Below, in pieces: positions 1 through 8,293 of a stretch of 26,174 nt of DNA (its first letter is position 1; each line of letters begins with the position of its first letter). The notes beneath the pieces were generated by a model. It ran no database searches. It was not told the origin of the DNA and was given only the letters and a program-made list of their open reading frames with translations. The DNA is from CAYJHC01 sp964370035. Lineage in GTDB: Bacteria; Bacillota; Clostridia; Peptostreptococcales; Anaerovoracaceae. A program made the translations under genes and the position numbers. Location of the stretch: contig CAYJGT010000017.1 in NCBI GenBank assembly GCA_964370035.1, positions 1-26,174 on the forward strand, given 5' to 3'.

Positions 1-418
1 CTCTTCCTCCAACATTTATTACTTGTTTTCCTTCTGCTACTATCGTTCCTACTCCCGTTGGTGTTAAGAATCCTCCAAGTCCATTTCCTCCTGCTCTTAC
101 TCTTTCTGCTAGAGTTCCTTGGGGAACCAGAATACATTCTATTGTCCCTGCATTCATCTTTTCTCCGACTTCTCTATTTAAACCTACATGAGAGGCGATT
201 ATTGTCTTGACTAAACCTGCTGATACAAGTTTTCCTATTCCTCTTCCTGGAACTCCCGCATCATTTCCTATTACTGTTAAGTCTTTTACTCCTTTTTCAA
301 CTAGGGCATCCATTAAAATTTCCGGAGAACCGCAGGACATAAATCCTCCAACCATAATTGTTGCTCCATCTTTTATTGGTGCCACTGCTTCTTGGGCAGT
401 CATTATCTTGTTTTTCAT
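1..418 (-). CDS. atoD: Acetoacetate/butyrate CoA-transferase alpha subunit (AtoD/CtfA), 5' part only
   Basis: My translation of the minus strand from 418 begins MKNKIMTAQEAVAPIKDGAT and continues as an open frame to the window edge (139 codons). The stretches VGGFMSCGSPE, GNDAGVPGRGIGKLV, VPQGTLAERVRAGG and GGFLTPTGVGT are typical of the alpha subunit of family I CoA-transferases. In lysine fermentation this enzyme moves CoA between butyryl-CoA and acetoacetate. The ATG at 416-418 follows GGAGGAGAA at a few bases' spacing. The gene starts 27 bp after kamE on the same strand, so it is probably in the kam transcript. The rest of atoD, and presumably atoA, lie beyond position 1. Family assignment is firm; the exact acyl donor is inferred from context. 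Confidence 0.9.
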   Translation of the reverse strand, partial: MKNKIMTAQEAVAPIKDGATIMVGGFMSCGSPEILMDALVEKGVKDLTVIGNDAGVPGRGIGKLVSAGLVKTIIASHVGLNREVGEKMNAGTIECILVPQGTLAERVRAGGNGLGGFLTPTGVGTIVAEGKQVINVGGR

Positions 419-445
419 TTCTCCTCCTTCTTCATTTCCACTTGC

Positions 446-1219
446 TTATTTATTCATCCCTTTTTTAACCATCTCTGTTAACACAAAGGACGCAACATGT
501 TCAGCATATGTATGTGGTCCAAAACCTGCATCATATCCTAATTCTTGTGCTAATTCATGAGAAATTCTAGGTCCTCCGCAACATAAAACTACTTTATCTC
601 TAAGACCTTCCGCCTCAAGTAGCTCTACCATGTTAGTAAGATTTTGTACATGAATGTCTTTTTGAGTTACGGTTTGAGATATTATTATCGCATCTGCATT
701 TACTTCTTTTGCTTTAGCAATGAGCACTTCATTAGGAACCTGACTTCCTAAATTAATAGCCTCTACACCTTCGTATCTTTCAAGTCCATAGTGGCCATGG
801 AATCCCTTCATATTCATAATCGCATCAATTCCAACAGTGTGAGCATCTGTTCCCGTAGATGCACCTACAATTACCACATCTCTCTTTATATTTTCTTTAA
901 TGAACTTTCCGCACTCTGCCCTATCCATAATATCAACTTCTACTTTTGTAACTTTAATAGTAGTGTAGTCAACCGTATGCTTGCACTTTCCATAAACTAT
1001 AAAAAATGTAAACCCATCTTTCAAGTCTTTTGAAAAAGTAACGCTAGGTTCATCTAATCCCATTTGCTTAGCAAGGAGTTTTGCAGCTTCGCTACCCTCT
1101 TCTCCATACGGAACCGGAAGTGTAAATGAAAGCTGCATCTGTCCGTCGTTTAATGTATCACCATAAGGTTTAACCTTCTTTAAGTCAACCATTGCTATCG
1201 CTGTATCTTTACCAGTCAT
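446..1219 (-). CDS. kamE: D-lysine/beta-lysine 5,6-aminomutase beta (small) subunit
   Basis: 257 residues. KamE is the B12- and PLP-binding subunit of lysine 5,6-aminomutase, which with KamD converts beta-lysine to 3,5-diaminohexanoate. A DxHxxG cobalamin motif is visible at D125-A-H127-T-V-G130. The lysine that forms the PLP Schiff base is probably K138 in NMKGFHGHYG; it sits 11 residues after the cobalt-ligand histidine, as with H133 and K144 in the Clostridium sticklandii enzyme. The Rossmann-like B12 domain fills the C-terminal half, with VLCCGGPRIS and GFGPHTYAEHV as later landmarks. The ATG overlaps the kamD stop by one base (TAATG), which suggests translational coupling for balanced subunits. 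Confidence 0.96.
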   Translation of the reverse strand: MTGKDTAIAMVDLKKVKPYGDTLNDGQMQLSFTLPVPYGEEGSEAAKLLAKQMGLDEPSVTFSKDLKDGFTFFIVYGKCKHTVDYTTIKVTKVEVDIMDRAECGKFIKENIKRDVVIVGASTGTDAHTVGIDAIMNMKGFHGHYGLERYEGVEAINLGSQVPNEVLIAKAKEVNADAIIISQTVTQKDIHVQNLTNMVELLEAEGLRDKVVLCCGGPRISHELAQELGYDAGFGPHTYAEHVASFVLTEMVKKGMNK

Positions 1220-2775
1220 TATTTTGTACCTCCCAACATTAATGGAATAAACGGATTAAAATATCCATCATCCTTCACAGCAACTCCATCTAAACCTTTT
1301 CCTCCATCTTTAGGTCTTTTTATCCCTGCAAACTTTCCATTTTCCAAAGTATAGAACAAACCATCTTTTTCAATTTGGTGCAATAATTCATCAGCTTCCT
1401 TAAGTACTTTCTGAGCTCTTTTTTGAATCATTCCGTCTTTCTTAAATTCAATTTCTTCTCCTAAATGTCTTGCATTATTAAATACATATTCTGCATTCTC
1501 AAGAGCTAAGTATCTATCCTGAATATGTGGAGTATGAATAGCCTCTGTCATCATTCCCAATAGCTGTAATGACTGTCCTGTAGTAACAGCTATCATATTA
1601 AATAGAGCATCTTGCACATGACCTTTAAATATATTTCCTGTCATAAACTTAGTAGGAGGCATATATTTTAATGGCGCTTTTGGAAAAATTTCCTTTGCCA
1701 TTTGCGCCTGTGCCAATTCAATCAAAAATCCGTCTTCAGTATCAGGGTTTATTTCAAATGCATGGCCAAGACCCATCTGATCCTCTTTTATATTAGCGAG
1801 AACTGCAAATTGCTCATTAATAAACTGAGAAGCAAGAACTGTATGAGCCTCTTCAATAGCATCAGCAGTTGTCAAGTAATTATCTTCGCCTGTGTTAAAT
1901 ATGCTGCCGCAATATCCAATAATTACTCTTGAAAAATATTGATCAACCAGTGTTCTTTGCATATTAATATCTCTAAATAGAATCCCATAAAGAGCATCAT
2001 TAAGCATAACATCTAATCTTTCTATCGCTCCCATTGCTGCAATTTCCGGCATACACATACCAGAAGAGTAATTACAAAGCCTAATGTACTTACCAACTTC
2101 TTCTCCAACTTCGTCTAACGCAGCTCTCATTATTTTAAAGTTCTCTTGAGTTGCATATGTTCCCCCGAACCCTTCAGTAGTTGCTCCATAAGGAACATAG
2201 TCAAGTAAGCTTTGCGCAGTAGTTCTAATTACTGCAATGATATCTGCTCCCTGCCTCGCTGCAGACTTTGCTTGAAGAACATCCTCATAAATATTTCCAG
2301 TCGCAACAATAACATATAGATAAGGTTTTTTTCCTTCTCCAACGTTTTTTATAAAATCCTCTCTTTTCGCTGTTTGAGATTTAATAGTTTCTAGCATCTC
2401 CAGCGCTACAGGCTTAATAGCATTTTCAACTTCACCCAAAGTGGCTGTTGGCAGCTCTGTTATTTTTATTTCTCCAATTGACACTTTTTCTGCTATTTCC
2501 TGAGGCTTTAGTCCTGTTTGAATCATTGCATTTCCAACCCAATAGGCTACTCCTCTAGAAAGTCCTCCCGCCTCTTTTATTTGGTCTACAACCACATTCG
2601 GAAGAGGAGTTTCAACATCATCCACTCCATCTATTCCTAAAAGCCTTAAGATTGTTCTTTCTGTACTCACTGTAGTATGCAGCTCTATAAACTCTTGCAT
2701 ACTTTTCGAGATTCTTCCCGCGCAAGATCTTGCACTGTCGATTACCTTTGGATCTAAATTAAGTTTGCTTTTCAT
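1219..2775 (-). CDS. kamD: D-lysine/beta-lysine 5,6-aminomutase alpha (large) subunit
   Basis: This is the TIM-barrel catalytic subunit of lysine 5,6-aminomutase, partner of KamE. I place the start at the ATG at 2775 (MKSKLNLDPKVIDSARSCAG), because AAGGAG lies 6-7 bases before it. That gives 518 residues, close to the roughly 516 of the C. sticklandii protein. The frame remains open to 2811, but that start has no ribosome site. Recognisable stretches include ISKSMQEFIELHTTVSTERT, YLYVIVATGNIYEDVLQAKS and GGTYATQENFKIMRAALDEV. The stop codon shares a base with the kamE start. It lies 98 bp downstream of kamC in the same operon. Confidence 0.96.
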   Translation of the reverse strand: MKSKLNLDPKVIDSARSCAGRISKSMQEFIELHTTVSTERTILRLLGIDGVDDVETPLPNVVVDQIKEAGGLSRGVAYWVGNAMIQTGLKPQEIAEKVSIGEIKITELPTATLGEVENAIKPVALEMLETIKSQTAKREDFIKNVGEGKKPYLYVIVATGNIYEDVLQAKSAARQGADIIAVIRTTAQSLLDYVPYGATTEGFGGTYATQENFKIMRAALDEVGEEVGKYIRLCNYSSGMCMPEIAAMGAIERLDVMLNDALYGILFRDINMQRTLVDQYFSRVIIGYCGSIFNTGEDNYLTTADAIEEAHTVLASQFINEQFAVLANIKEDQMGLGHAFEINPDTEDGFLIELAQAQMAKEIFPKAPLKYMPPTKFMTGNIFKGHVQDALFNMIAVTTGQSLQLLGMMTEAIHTPHIQDRYLALENAEYVFNNARHLGEEIEFKKDGMIQKRAQKVLKEADELLHQIEKDGLFYTLENGKFAGIKRPKDGGKGLDGVAVKDDGYFNPFIPLMLGGTK

Positions 2776-2873
2776 AGGTTTCTCCTTTTCTATCACTACA
2801 TTTTTTCTCAACTTATTATTTTATTTTTGCTTTTACGAAGCAGTTATTCTCATTATCTTTAATGTCAAATTGC

Positions 2874-4499
2874 CTATTCTAGATGTTCTTTTGCACTTTC
2901 TAATATTTGTTTATCAATTCCTAGTATTCTGGCAATATTTAGCGCATCATGTGGAACCTTTGCCTTTTTCTTTACTTCCACTAGCCTATAATCCATATAT
3001 TTACTCACAATATCAATTCTCTGACTTCTGTTTGAGTATTTTATTTCTCTTTCAAGAAGCTTTATATCCGTATTAGCTAATCCTACAACCTGTAGATTCT
3101 TCACTTCCTCTTCATCCCCCACTTCAAAGTGAGTCGTTATTAATGTTATAGTTTCCCTTTTTTTCAAATATTCAATTAAACCTTTTGTTAACGCTCTTCC
3201 TTCTATTGGGTTGGTTCCGCTAGCAATTTCATCAATTAATATCAAGGAGCGCTCCTTACTATTATCTAGGATTTCTTTCAATTCTTCCATTTCGCTTCCA
3301 AATGAGGATAATCCTCTTTCTACAGATTGGCTATCCCCAATTAAAATTTGCATAAAACTTGATAAACCTATCTTTAATTCTTTTGCAGGAACGAAAAATC
3401 CATACTGGGTTAAAAACACCATCATTCCTACCAGCTTAAGACTTATTGTCTTACCACCCATGTTTGCCCCCGTTATGCAGGCAACCCCTTCTTTTAGACT
3501 AATTGAAACAGGAATATATTCTTTCTCTTTCTTTTTTAGTATATGCTCTACCTTCGTATGCCTTCCCTCATTAATCTCAATAATATGATCTTTTACAATC
3601 TCGGGCTTAACACAATTATTGTTTACTGCAAATTCTGCTTTTCCTATTGTAAAGTCTAGTCTCCCTATCCTTCTCATATTTTCTAAAATAGGCTTGCTAT
3701 TTTCCCAAATTCTAAAGGAAAGCTCTTCTCTTACAGCGTCCTCCTCAACTTCTATTTCTATTTCAAGTTTTCTTATTTCTTTGTTTTTTAATTTCTGTTC
3801 TTCAGTTTCGGCAATTCCAAAAGTGATAGAAACTAGATCTTGGGCAGTCTGCTCAAGTTCCAGAACATTGTTTAACTTTTCAAACTCCTCAGTGTCTCCT
3901 TTTGAAACTATGTAATCAAACTTCGGAGTTAGATGTATTTCTAATTCTCGCCTAAGTCTTTCTCTAATTTTTTTCTTTTCATTTCTTATACTAAGTTCTT
4001 TAGTCTTCTTTTCCTCACGAAGTTGCTTCAACTTTTCTGAAAATTCTTCATAGATATAAAATGTATTTAATCTATCTCCTCTTGGGTCAAGTTCATCCAG
4101 TACTTCTCTTGTGTCTAATATTTCAAATTCCTTTGGAATATTTACTCCTTTGAAAATTTCTTTTACTTTTTCAAATATTAGCAGCGTGCTTTTTATTTCA
4201 AAAAGTTCTATTGTGGAAAGAGTATCTTTTTCCGATCGTTCTACCGAAAATCTAATATCTTTTAAAGGCATTAGAGCCAATTTCAAATCCACCAACTTTT
4301 TATTTTCATCTCTATTAAATTTAATTATTTCTTCAATTAAGAAAAATTCTCTTTTTAGACTTTGTTCTTGCCCTGGAAAAAAAGCCTTCATATTTTTAAC
4401 CGTTTCTTTTCCAAATGGGGTTATTAGCTCGATATTATTTACGATATATTCAAAGTCCACTTGACTCTTACTTCTTACATTTGAAAATCTTCTCGCCAT
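2874..4499 (-). CDS. kamC: MutS-like ATPase KamC, probable aminomutase-reactivation ATPase
   Basis: 541 residues with a MutS-type C-terminal ATPase. The Walker A is GANMGGKT (344-351), the signature-like segment SSFGSEMEELKE is at 398-409, Walker B LILIDE is at 419-424 and the switch histidine is H457 in TTHFEV. The middle (about 150-260) is rich in Lys and Glu and looks like the long helical lever of MutS. The N-terminal mismatch-binding domain and the C-terminal Smr nuclease domain are both absent, so ordinary DNA repair is unlikely. Its place between kamB and kamD matches the kamC gene found in lysine clusters of Fusobacterium and Clostridia. From memory, current family names call it a lysine 5,6-aminomutase reactivase ATPase; I could not check this. 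The ATG at 4499 follows GGGGGAG. Confidence 0.88.
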   Translation of the reverse strand: MARRFSNVRSKSQVDFEYIVNNIELITPFGKETVKNMKAFFPGQEQSLKREFFLIEEIIKFNRDENKKLVDLKLALMPLKDIRFSVERSEKDTLSTIELFEIKSTLLIFEKVKEIFKGVNIPKEFEILDTREVLDELDPRGDRLNTFYIYEEFSEKLKQLREEKKTKELSIRNEKKKIRERLRRELEIHLTPKFDYIVSKGDTEEFEKLNNVLELEQTAQDLVSITFGIAETEEQKLKNKEIRKLEIEIEVEEDAVREELSFRIWENSKPILENMRRIGRLDFTIGKAEFAVNNNCVKPEIVKDHIIEINEGRHTKVEHILKKKEKEYIPVSISLKEGVACITGANMGGKTISLKLVGMMVFLTQYGFFVPAKELKIGLSSFMQILIGDSQSVERGLSSFGSEMEELKEILDNSKERSLILIDEIASGTNPIEGRALTKGLIEYLKKRETITLITTHFEVGDEEEVKNLQVVGLANTDIKLLEREIKYSNRSQRIDIVSKYMDYRLVEVKKKAKVPHDALNIARILGIDKQILESAKEHLE

Positions 4500-4511
4500 A
4501 GCTCCCCCTTT

Positions 4512-5531
4512 CTAAGCCCTAACATCTAATATGGGAAGATTGGGAAGCACTGCTTCCATTTCTTCTTTTAGCCTTTTTTGTTCAAAAAAGTATCCATTGG
4601 GAGAATAGGGATTTACAGTTACTGCGGCAACCTTAATATTCTCCAAAACCTCTACTTGCATGCCTTTTTTCAAATACTGTTTCCAGCTAGCATTGTCTAT
4701 AAATATTTTTGTAGGATCTTTAAGTATAAACTTTATATTTTTCAGTTTCTGAATTTTTATATCCCCAACCACACTTGATGTAAAAGCCCCTGGAATATAA
4801 ATAAATCTAACTTCTTCTGTTATTTCCTTATCAAGATAATTTGAAGATCCTAATCCAGTCTTTAAATCTAACTGTTTCACTTTATTATTTACATCTATTG
4901 TCAATATTTTATCCAAGACCTTCAGCTCTTCTATGGACTTTCTTACCAGCTCATTTTCCAACTTTGGACAACTATAAAGGGAAATTACATGGGCCGTTTC
5001 CTTTACCACCTTTTTTAAGTCTCTCGAAAGAACTGCTCCTGTAGCCAAAATCACAGCATCAGATGCTTCTGGATTAGCAATATGTCTTCTGTCTATTGCC
5101 CCATCTATAAGAACTATTTCTACACCCATATCAAGCAAATCTTTGCATAATAATTTTTGTTCTTTTGTCGATACAGGACCTGCAATTTGAACATATCCTG
5201 CATCTACAACCTTGCAAATCATTATTTGTCCTATGGTGCTATGATAATCTGTTAATCTCATTATTTCTAAATCTGCATCTGCTAAATCATACAAACCTTT
5301 TGGAACCGCAACTAAAGTTCCCTCTTCCAAATACACTCTAGGTTTATCAGTCCCTGTTACTAGGTCTGTATCTTCTCCATCCCTACCAGTAGACGTAACG
5401 CCAATAACCATTCCTTCATCCATCGCCTCTTCTACAAGATAGTTAAGTGTAGCTGTCTTACCAGAGTTTTTTGCCATTCCCACAATGGAAATTATTTTAT
5501 TTTCTAAAGATAATTCTTTTAAAAGACTCAT
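4512..5531 (-). CDS. kamB: KamB, P-loop accessory protein of lysine 5,6-aminomutase
   Basis: 339 residues with an N-terminal P-loop, GMAKNSGKT (18-26), followed by GVTSTGRDGEDTD, which could bind a nucleotide or metal. The rest (LIDGAIDRRHIANPEASDAVILATGA) looks like a SIMIBI-type P-loop NTPase fold, but no family motif beyond Walker A is certain. Position and length match kamB of known lysine-fermentation clusters, where kamB and kamC always accompany the B12 aminomutase genes. I infer that it works with KamC to reactivate or reload the cobalamin enzyme after inactivation. The ATG at 5531 is preceded by GGAG. Only 12 bp separate its stop from the kamC start, so the two are co-transcribed. 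Confidence 0.83.
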   Translation of the reverse strand: MSLLKELSLENKIISIVGMAKNSGKTATLNYLVEEAMDEGMVIGVTSTGRDGEDTDLVTGTDKPRVYLEEGTLVAVPKGLYDLADADLEIMRLTDYHSTIGQIMICKVVDAGYVQIAGPVSTKEQKLLCKDLLDMGVEIVLIDGAIDRRHIANPEASDAVILATGAVLSRDLKKVVKETAHVISLYSCPKLENELVRKSIEELKVLDKILTIDVNNKVKQLDLKTGLGSSNYLDKEITEEVRFIYIPGAFTSSVVGDIKIQKLKNIKFILKDPTKIFIDNASWKQYLKKGMQVEVLENIKVAAVTVNPYSPNGYFFEQKRLKEEMEAVLPNLPILDVRA

Positions 5532-5577
5532 TTCGACTCCTTATTATACCTTCTGTTTTACCTTATATTATGGGAAT

Positions 5578-5601
5578 ACCTGCCTCACTTTTGAGGCAGG
5601 T
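5578..5601 (-). repeat. Perfect stem-loop between kamA and kamB
   Basis: A 10-bp perfect stem (5578-5587 pairing with 5592-5601; core CCTGCCTC/GAGGCAGG) closes a 4-base loop. It lies in the 88-bp spacer between the kamA stop and the kamB start. No run of T follows on either strand, so it does not look like a normal intrinsic terminator. A role in mRNA processing, 3'-end protection or partial attenuation of the kam transcript is inferred. Confidence 0.75.
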
Positions 5602-5619
5602 TAAATAAATTTATGTTTC

Positions 5620-6873
5620 TTATTTTCTCTTATGTCTTGATAGGCCTTCTGGCTCTAGGGAGAGTTTTAATCCTTGTTCTAAAGCTGCGACTCCTTCGTA
5701 TGTGTATTCTTTTTTACCTGTGCAATAGTCGCATGTGCACGGTACAGATTCAATGTTTACAGGTTCAGTATAGGTCGTGATAACGCCTTCATAGTTTCTG
5801 AGCACAATTTTTCCTGGTGCTTGAGATATAATATATTGAGGCATTACTGGGGTTTTACCTCCTCCGCCTGGTGCATCTACTACAAATGTTGGAACTGCAT
5901 ATCCTGAGGTATGCCCTCTCAAACTCTCAATCAACTGTATTCCTGTAGATACTGGTGTTCTAAAATGCCCAATTCCAAGAGACAAGTCACACTGGTAAAT
6001 GTAATACGGTCTAACTCTGTTCTTTACAAGAATATGAACTAAATCTCTCATAATATGTGGGCAGTCATTAATACCTTTTAGCAAAACTGTTTGATTTCCC
6101 AAAGGAATTCCTGCATTTGCTAATTTTGCCAAAGCCACTTCTGCCTCTTTTGTCATTTCCTTTGGATGGTTAAAGTGTGTATTTAGCCAAACCGGATGAT
6201 ATTTTTTAATCATTTCACAAAGCGCATCCGTAATTCTCATAGGCATAACAACTGGCGTCCTAGATCCAAGCCTTACAATTTCCACATGCGGAATTTTTCT
6301 TAGTTCTGAAAAAATATACTCCAAAGTTGCATCCTCAACACAAAGACAATCCCCTCCACTTAATAGTACATCTCTAATTTGAGGAGTCCTTTTTATGTAT
6401 GCAATACATGCATCAATATCTTCTCTACTTCTGCTTCCATCGTTTTCTCCAGCTATTCTTCTACGAGTACAATGTCTACAATACATAGAACACTGATCAG
6501 TAATCAAGAAAAGAACTCTATCTGGATATCGATGTGTAAGTCCAGGCGCTGGTGAATCTTCATCCTCATGTAAAGGATCCGCCATATCTTCAGCAGAAGT
6601 ATGTGTTTCCCCAAGAATAGGCACAGCTTGCATTCTTACTGGGCATCTTTCATCGTCTGGATCCATTAATGATGCATAGTAAGGAGTAATACCAACTCTA
6701 AACCCATCCATTACTTTAGAAATGTCTTCTTTTTCTTTTTCATTCAGGTTAACTACTTCTGCAATTTCATCAACTGTTGTTAATCTATTTTCTACTTGCC
6801 AATGCCAATCATTCCACTGTTCTTCGGTAACGTCCTTCCATAGAGGAACTTCTTTCCAATTTCTTATTGTCAT
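5620..6873 (-). CDS. kamA: Lysine 2,3-aminomutase (radical SAM)
   Basis: 417 residues. KamA converts L-lysine to L-beta-lysine, the first step of lysine fermentation, using SAM, a 4Fe-4S cluster and PLP. The cluster motif CxxxCxxC is C128/C132/C135 (CSMYCRHC). K340 in DAPGGGGKTP is the PLP lysine. D296 and D333 match the substrate-binding aspartates D293 and D330 of the Clostridium subterminale enzyme with a constant offset of three. C271 and C379/C381/C384 match its zinc site. All key residues are present, so it should be active. The ATG follows AGGAGG. The gene lies between kdd and kamB and is flanked on both sides by intergenic hairpins. Confidence 0.98.
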   Translation of the reverse strand: MTIRNWKEVPLWKDVTEEQWNDWHWQVENRLTTVDEIAEVVNLNEKEKEDISKVMDGFRVGITPYYASLMDPDDERCPVRMQAVPILGETHTSAEDMADPLHEDEDSPAPGLTHRYPDRVLFLITDQCSMYCRHCTRRRIAGENDGSRSREDIDACIAYIKRTPQIRDVLLSGGDCLCVEDATLEYIFSELRKIPHVEIVRLGSRTPVVMPMRITDALCEMIKKYHPVWLNTHFNHPKEMTKEAEVALAKLANAGIPLGNQTVLLKGINDCPHIMRDLVHILVKNRVRPYYIYQCDLSLGIGHFRTPVSTGIQLIESLRGHTSGYAVPTFVVDAPGGGGKTPVMPQYIISQAPGKIVLRNYEGVITTYTEPVNIESVPCTCDYCTGKKEYTYEGVAALEQGLKLSLEPEGLSRHKRK

Positions 6874-6901
6874 TTTAGCCTCCTTTTTTCGTCTATATCA
6901 G

Positions 6902-6938
6902 ATAAACAACTTAGGGAATATTTCCCTAAGTTGTTTAT
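6902..6938 (-). repeat. Perfect 17-bp stem-loop between kdd and kamA
   Basis: Positions 6902-6918 pair perfectly with 6922-6938 around a 3-base loop; the core is AACTTAGGGAA/TTCCCTAAGTT. It fills most of the 78-bp spacer between the kdd stop and the kamA start. No T tract follows on the minus strand (CTGATATAG comes next), so a full terminator is unlikely. It may set different levels of kdd and kamA messages from one transcript by processing or 3'-end protection. Confidence 0.8.
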
Positions 6939-6951
6939 AACTGCTTAATAA

Positions 6952-7983
6952 TTATGCATACATTTCTTGGAATAAATCTCTTAGAGCCTTGTTTTCTCTT
7001 AATACTTGTAAAGTGATCTCTGCATGATCTTTTGTGTATCCATTACCCACTATCATATTCACATCTTTTCCAACACCTTCAGCACCTAAAGCTGCTTTTG
7101 TAAAGTTTGTAGCCATTGAGAAGAAATAAACTGTTCCTTCATCTTTACAAGCTAAAATAGATGCCATTTCTGTATTTTCTATATTTACACAGTTAATTAC
7201 CAAATCAGCCAGCTGCCCATCAGTAACTTCCATCATTTTGTTATAGAAGCCTACTGCATCTGTGCAGTCAAATACGAAATATTCGTCTGCAAGATCAAGT
7301 TTTTCTGCTCTAACTTTTGAGCCTTCAGATCCAGCTGCACAGATAACCTTACCTGTAATACCAGCTCTCTTCTTAGCTTCATAAAGACAAAGAAGCCCAG
7401 ACTTTCCACCGCCACCAATTACCACTACTGTATCTCCTGGCTTAACTAATTTAGCCGCTTGTGCAGGAGCTCCTGCAACATCAAGTGCGCTTAGAGCAAG
7501 GCCATCTTCCATATCATCTGGCAGTTTTGCATAAATTCCGCTTTGGAATAGTATTGCTTTTCCTTTTATATCCACTTGGTCAATATTAGGTCTAACCTCT
7601 AAAATCTCTTCGATTACTAGTGGTGTAAGAGAAAGAGACACCAAAGTTGCCAATCTATCTCCAGGTTTTAGGTCGCCAACATAATTTTCCCCAACCTCTA
7701 AAACTGTTCCGATTAACATTCCGCCTGAACCGGTCCAAGGATTTTTATGTTTTCCAGCTTTCTCTACAATGCTAAGCATTGTCTTTTTAACCTCTTCAAT
7801 ATCTCCTCCTGCCCTCTTCTTTATTTCAGTGAAAGATGCAGAATCTATGTTTAATGTTTGAACATCAATCAATACTTCATTGTCAAATATTTCCATATTA
7901 TTATCAATTACATCCGCAGGCTGTGGCAACACTCCCTTTGGTGAAATAACTCTGTGTGTTCCGAATGGGCATCCTTTTTTCAT
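6952..7983 (-). CDS. kdd: L-erythro-3,5-diaminohexanoate dehydrogenase
   Basis: 343 residues. Kdd oxidises 3,5-diaminohexanoate to 3-keto-5-aminohexanoate with NAD(P)+ and releases ammonia. The start MKKGCPFGTHRVISPKGVLP and the segment GKHKNPWTGSGGMLIGTV are characteristic of Kdd. The Rossmann loop IGGGGKSG (189-196) sits after a strand at VVV and is followed by a helix and KVICAAGSEGSK. LVINCVNIENTEMA (261-274) is a later conserved strand. The ATG at 7983 follows AGGAGG. It is the first gene of the minus-strand lysine operon, about 117 bases downstream of the predicted sigma-54 start site. The N-terminal part of the neighbouring activator is a divergent copy of this protein. Confidence 0.96.
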   Translation of the reverse strand: MKKGCPFGTHRVISPKGVLPQPADVIDNNMEIFDNEVLIDVQTLNIDSASFTEIKKRAGGDIEEVKKTMLSIVEKAGKHKNPWTGSGGMLIGTVLEVGENYVGDLKPGDRLATLVSLSLTPLVIEEILEVRPNIDQVDIKGKAILFQSGIYAKLPDDMEDGLALSALDVAGAPAQAAKLVKPGDTVVVIGGGGKSGLLCLYEAKKRAGITGKVICAAGSEGSKVRAEKLDLADEYFVFDCTDAVGFYNKMMEVTDGQLADLVINCVNIENTEMASILACKDEGTVYFFSMATNFTKAALGAEGVGKDVNMIVGNGYTKDHAEITLQVLRENKALRDLFQEMYA

Positions 7984-8110
7984 AATTCAATCCTCCTATT
8001 TAATCTAAATTTACTAAAAATATTATTAATATGTTTTAATTAGCAAAATAACTATACCTACCTCATCACCTGAAATATTCTAAATTATTTTCAACTTACC
8101 CTATATTATA

Positions 8111-8126
8111 AGCAACTTCTGTGCCA
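8111..8126 (-). promoter_or_regulatory. Sigma-54 (-24/-12) promoter of the kdd-kam operon
   Basis: On the minus strand this reads TGGCACAGAAGTTGCT, an exact fit to the sigma-54 consensus TGGCAC-N5-TTGCW with the GG and GC pairs 12 bases apart. Transcription should start near 8100 and run into kdd. The next gene upstream encodes a sigma-54-dependent activator, which makes the assignment strong without any experiment. Confidence 0.93.
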
Positions 8127-8243
8127 AATATGTGTTCTGAATATGGATTTTTCAAAATTTCAATTTTTCATTTAAATTTCAACGTATTTCTTTTCATAAT
8201 CTCCTATTACAATAACTTAATTTTCGAATTTTTCTGCTTTTTC

Positions 8244-8259
8244 GAACCACGTTTGCTTC
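8244..8259. promoter_or_regulatory. Candidate upstream activator site, weaker copy
   Basis: GAAC-CACGTTTG-CTTC has the half-site spacing of the two other candidate dyads, with one mismatch in the right half (CTTC for GTTC). Its centre is 31 bp from that of 8275-8290, about three helical turns, which would put both sites on the same DNA face. It lies about 150 bp upstream of the predicted start site. It is a prediction from pattern only. Confidence 0.5.
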
Positions 8260-8271
8260 ATTCAATAAAAT

Positions 8272-8293
8272 AGCGAACCTTTTTCGGTTCGCT
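8272..8293 (-). terminator. Hairpin after the activator gene; also contains a candidate activator dyad (8275-8290)
   Basis: AGCGAACC (8272-8279) pairs with GGTTCGCT (8286-8293) around a 6-base loop. On the minus strand it is followed by ATTTTATTG, a modest U-rich tail, and it lies about 70 bp after the activator stop, so it can act as its terminator. The same bases contain GAAC-N8-GTTC (8275-8290), which matches 14 of 16 positions of the dyad at 10606-10621 on the other side of the activator gene. It may serve both purposes: terminator in RNA, operator in DNA. Confidence 0.65.

Noticed and set aside
2831..2843. Small GCTT/AAGC hairpin after kamC as a terminator
   Set aside because: The stem has only four pairs, no U tract follows on the minus strand, and kamD continues the operon.
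3211..4464. Three plus-strand open frames opposite kamC
   Set aside because: They are shadows of a conserved gene, with low-complexity Ser/Phe/Ile composition and no start signals.
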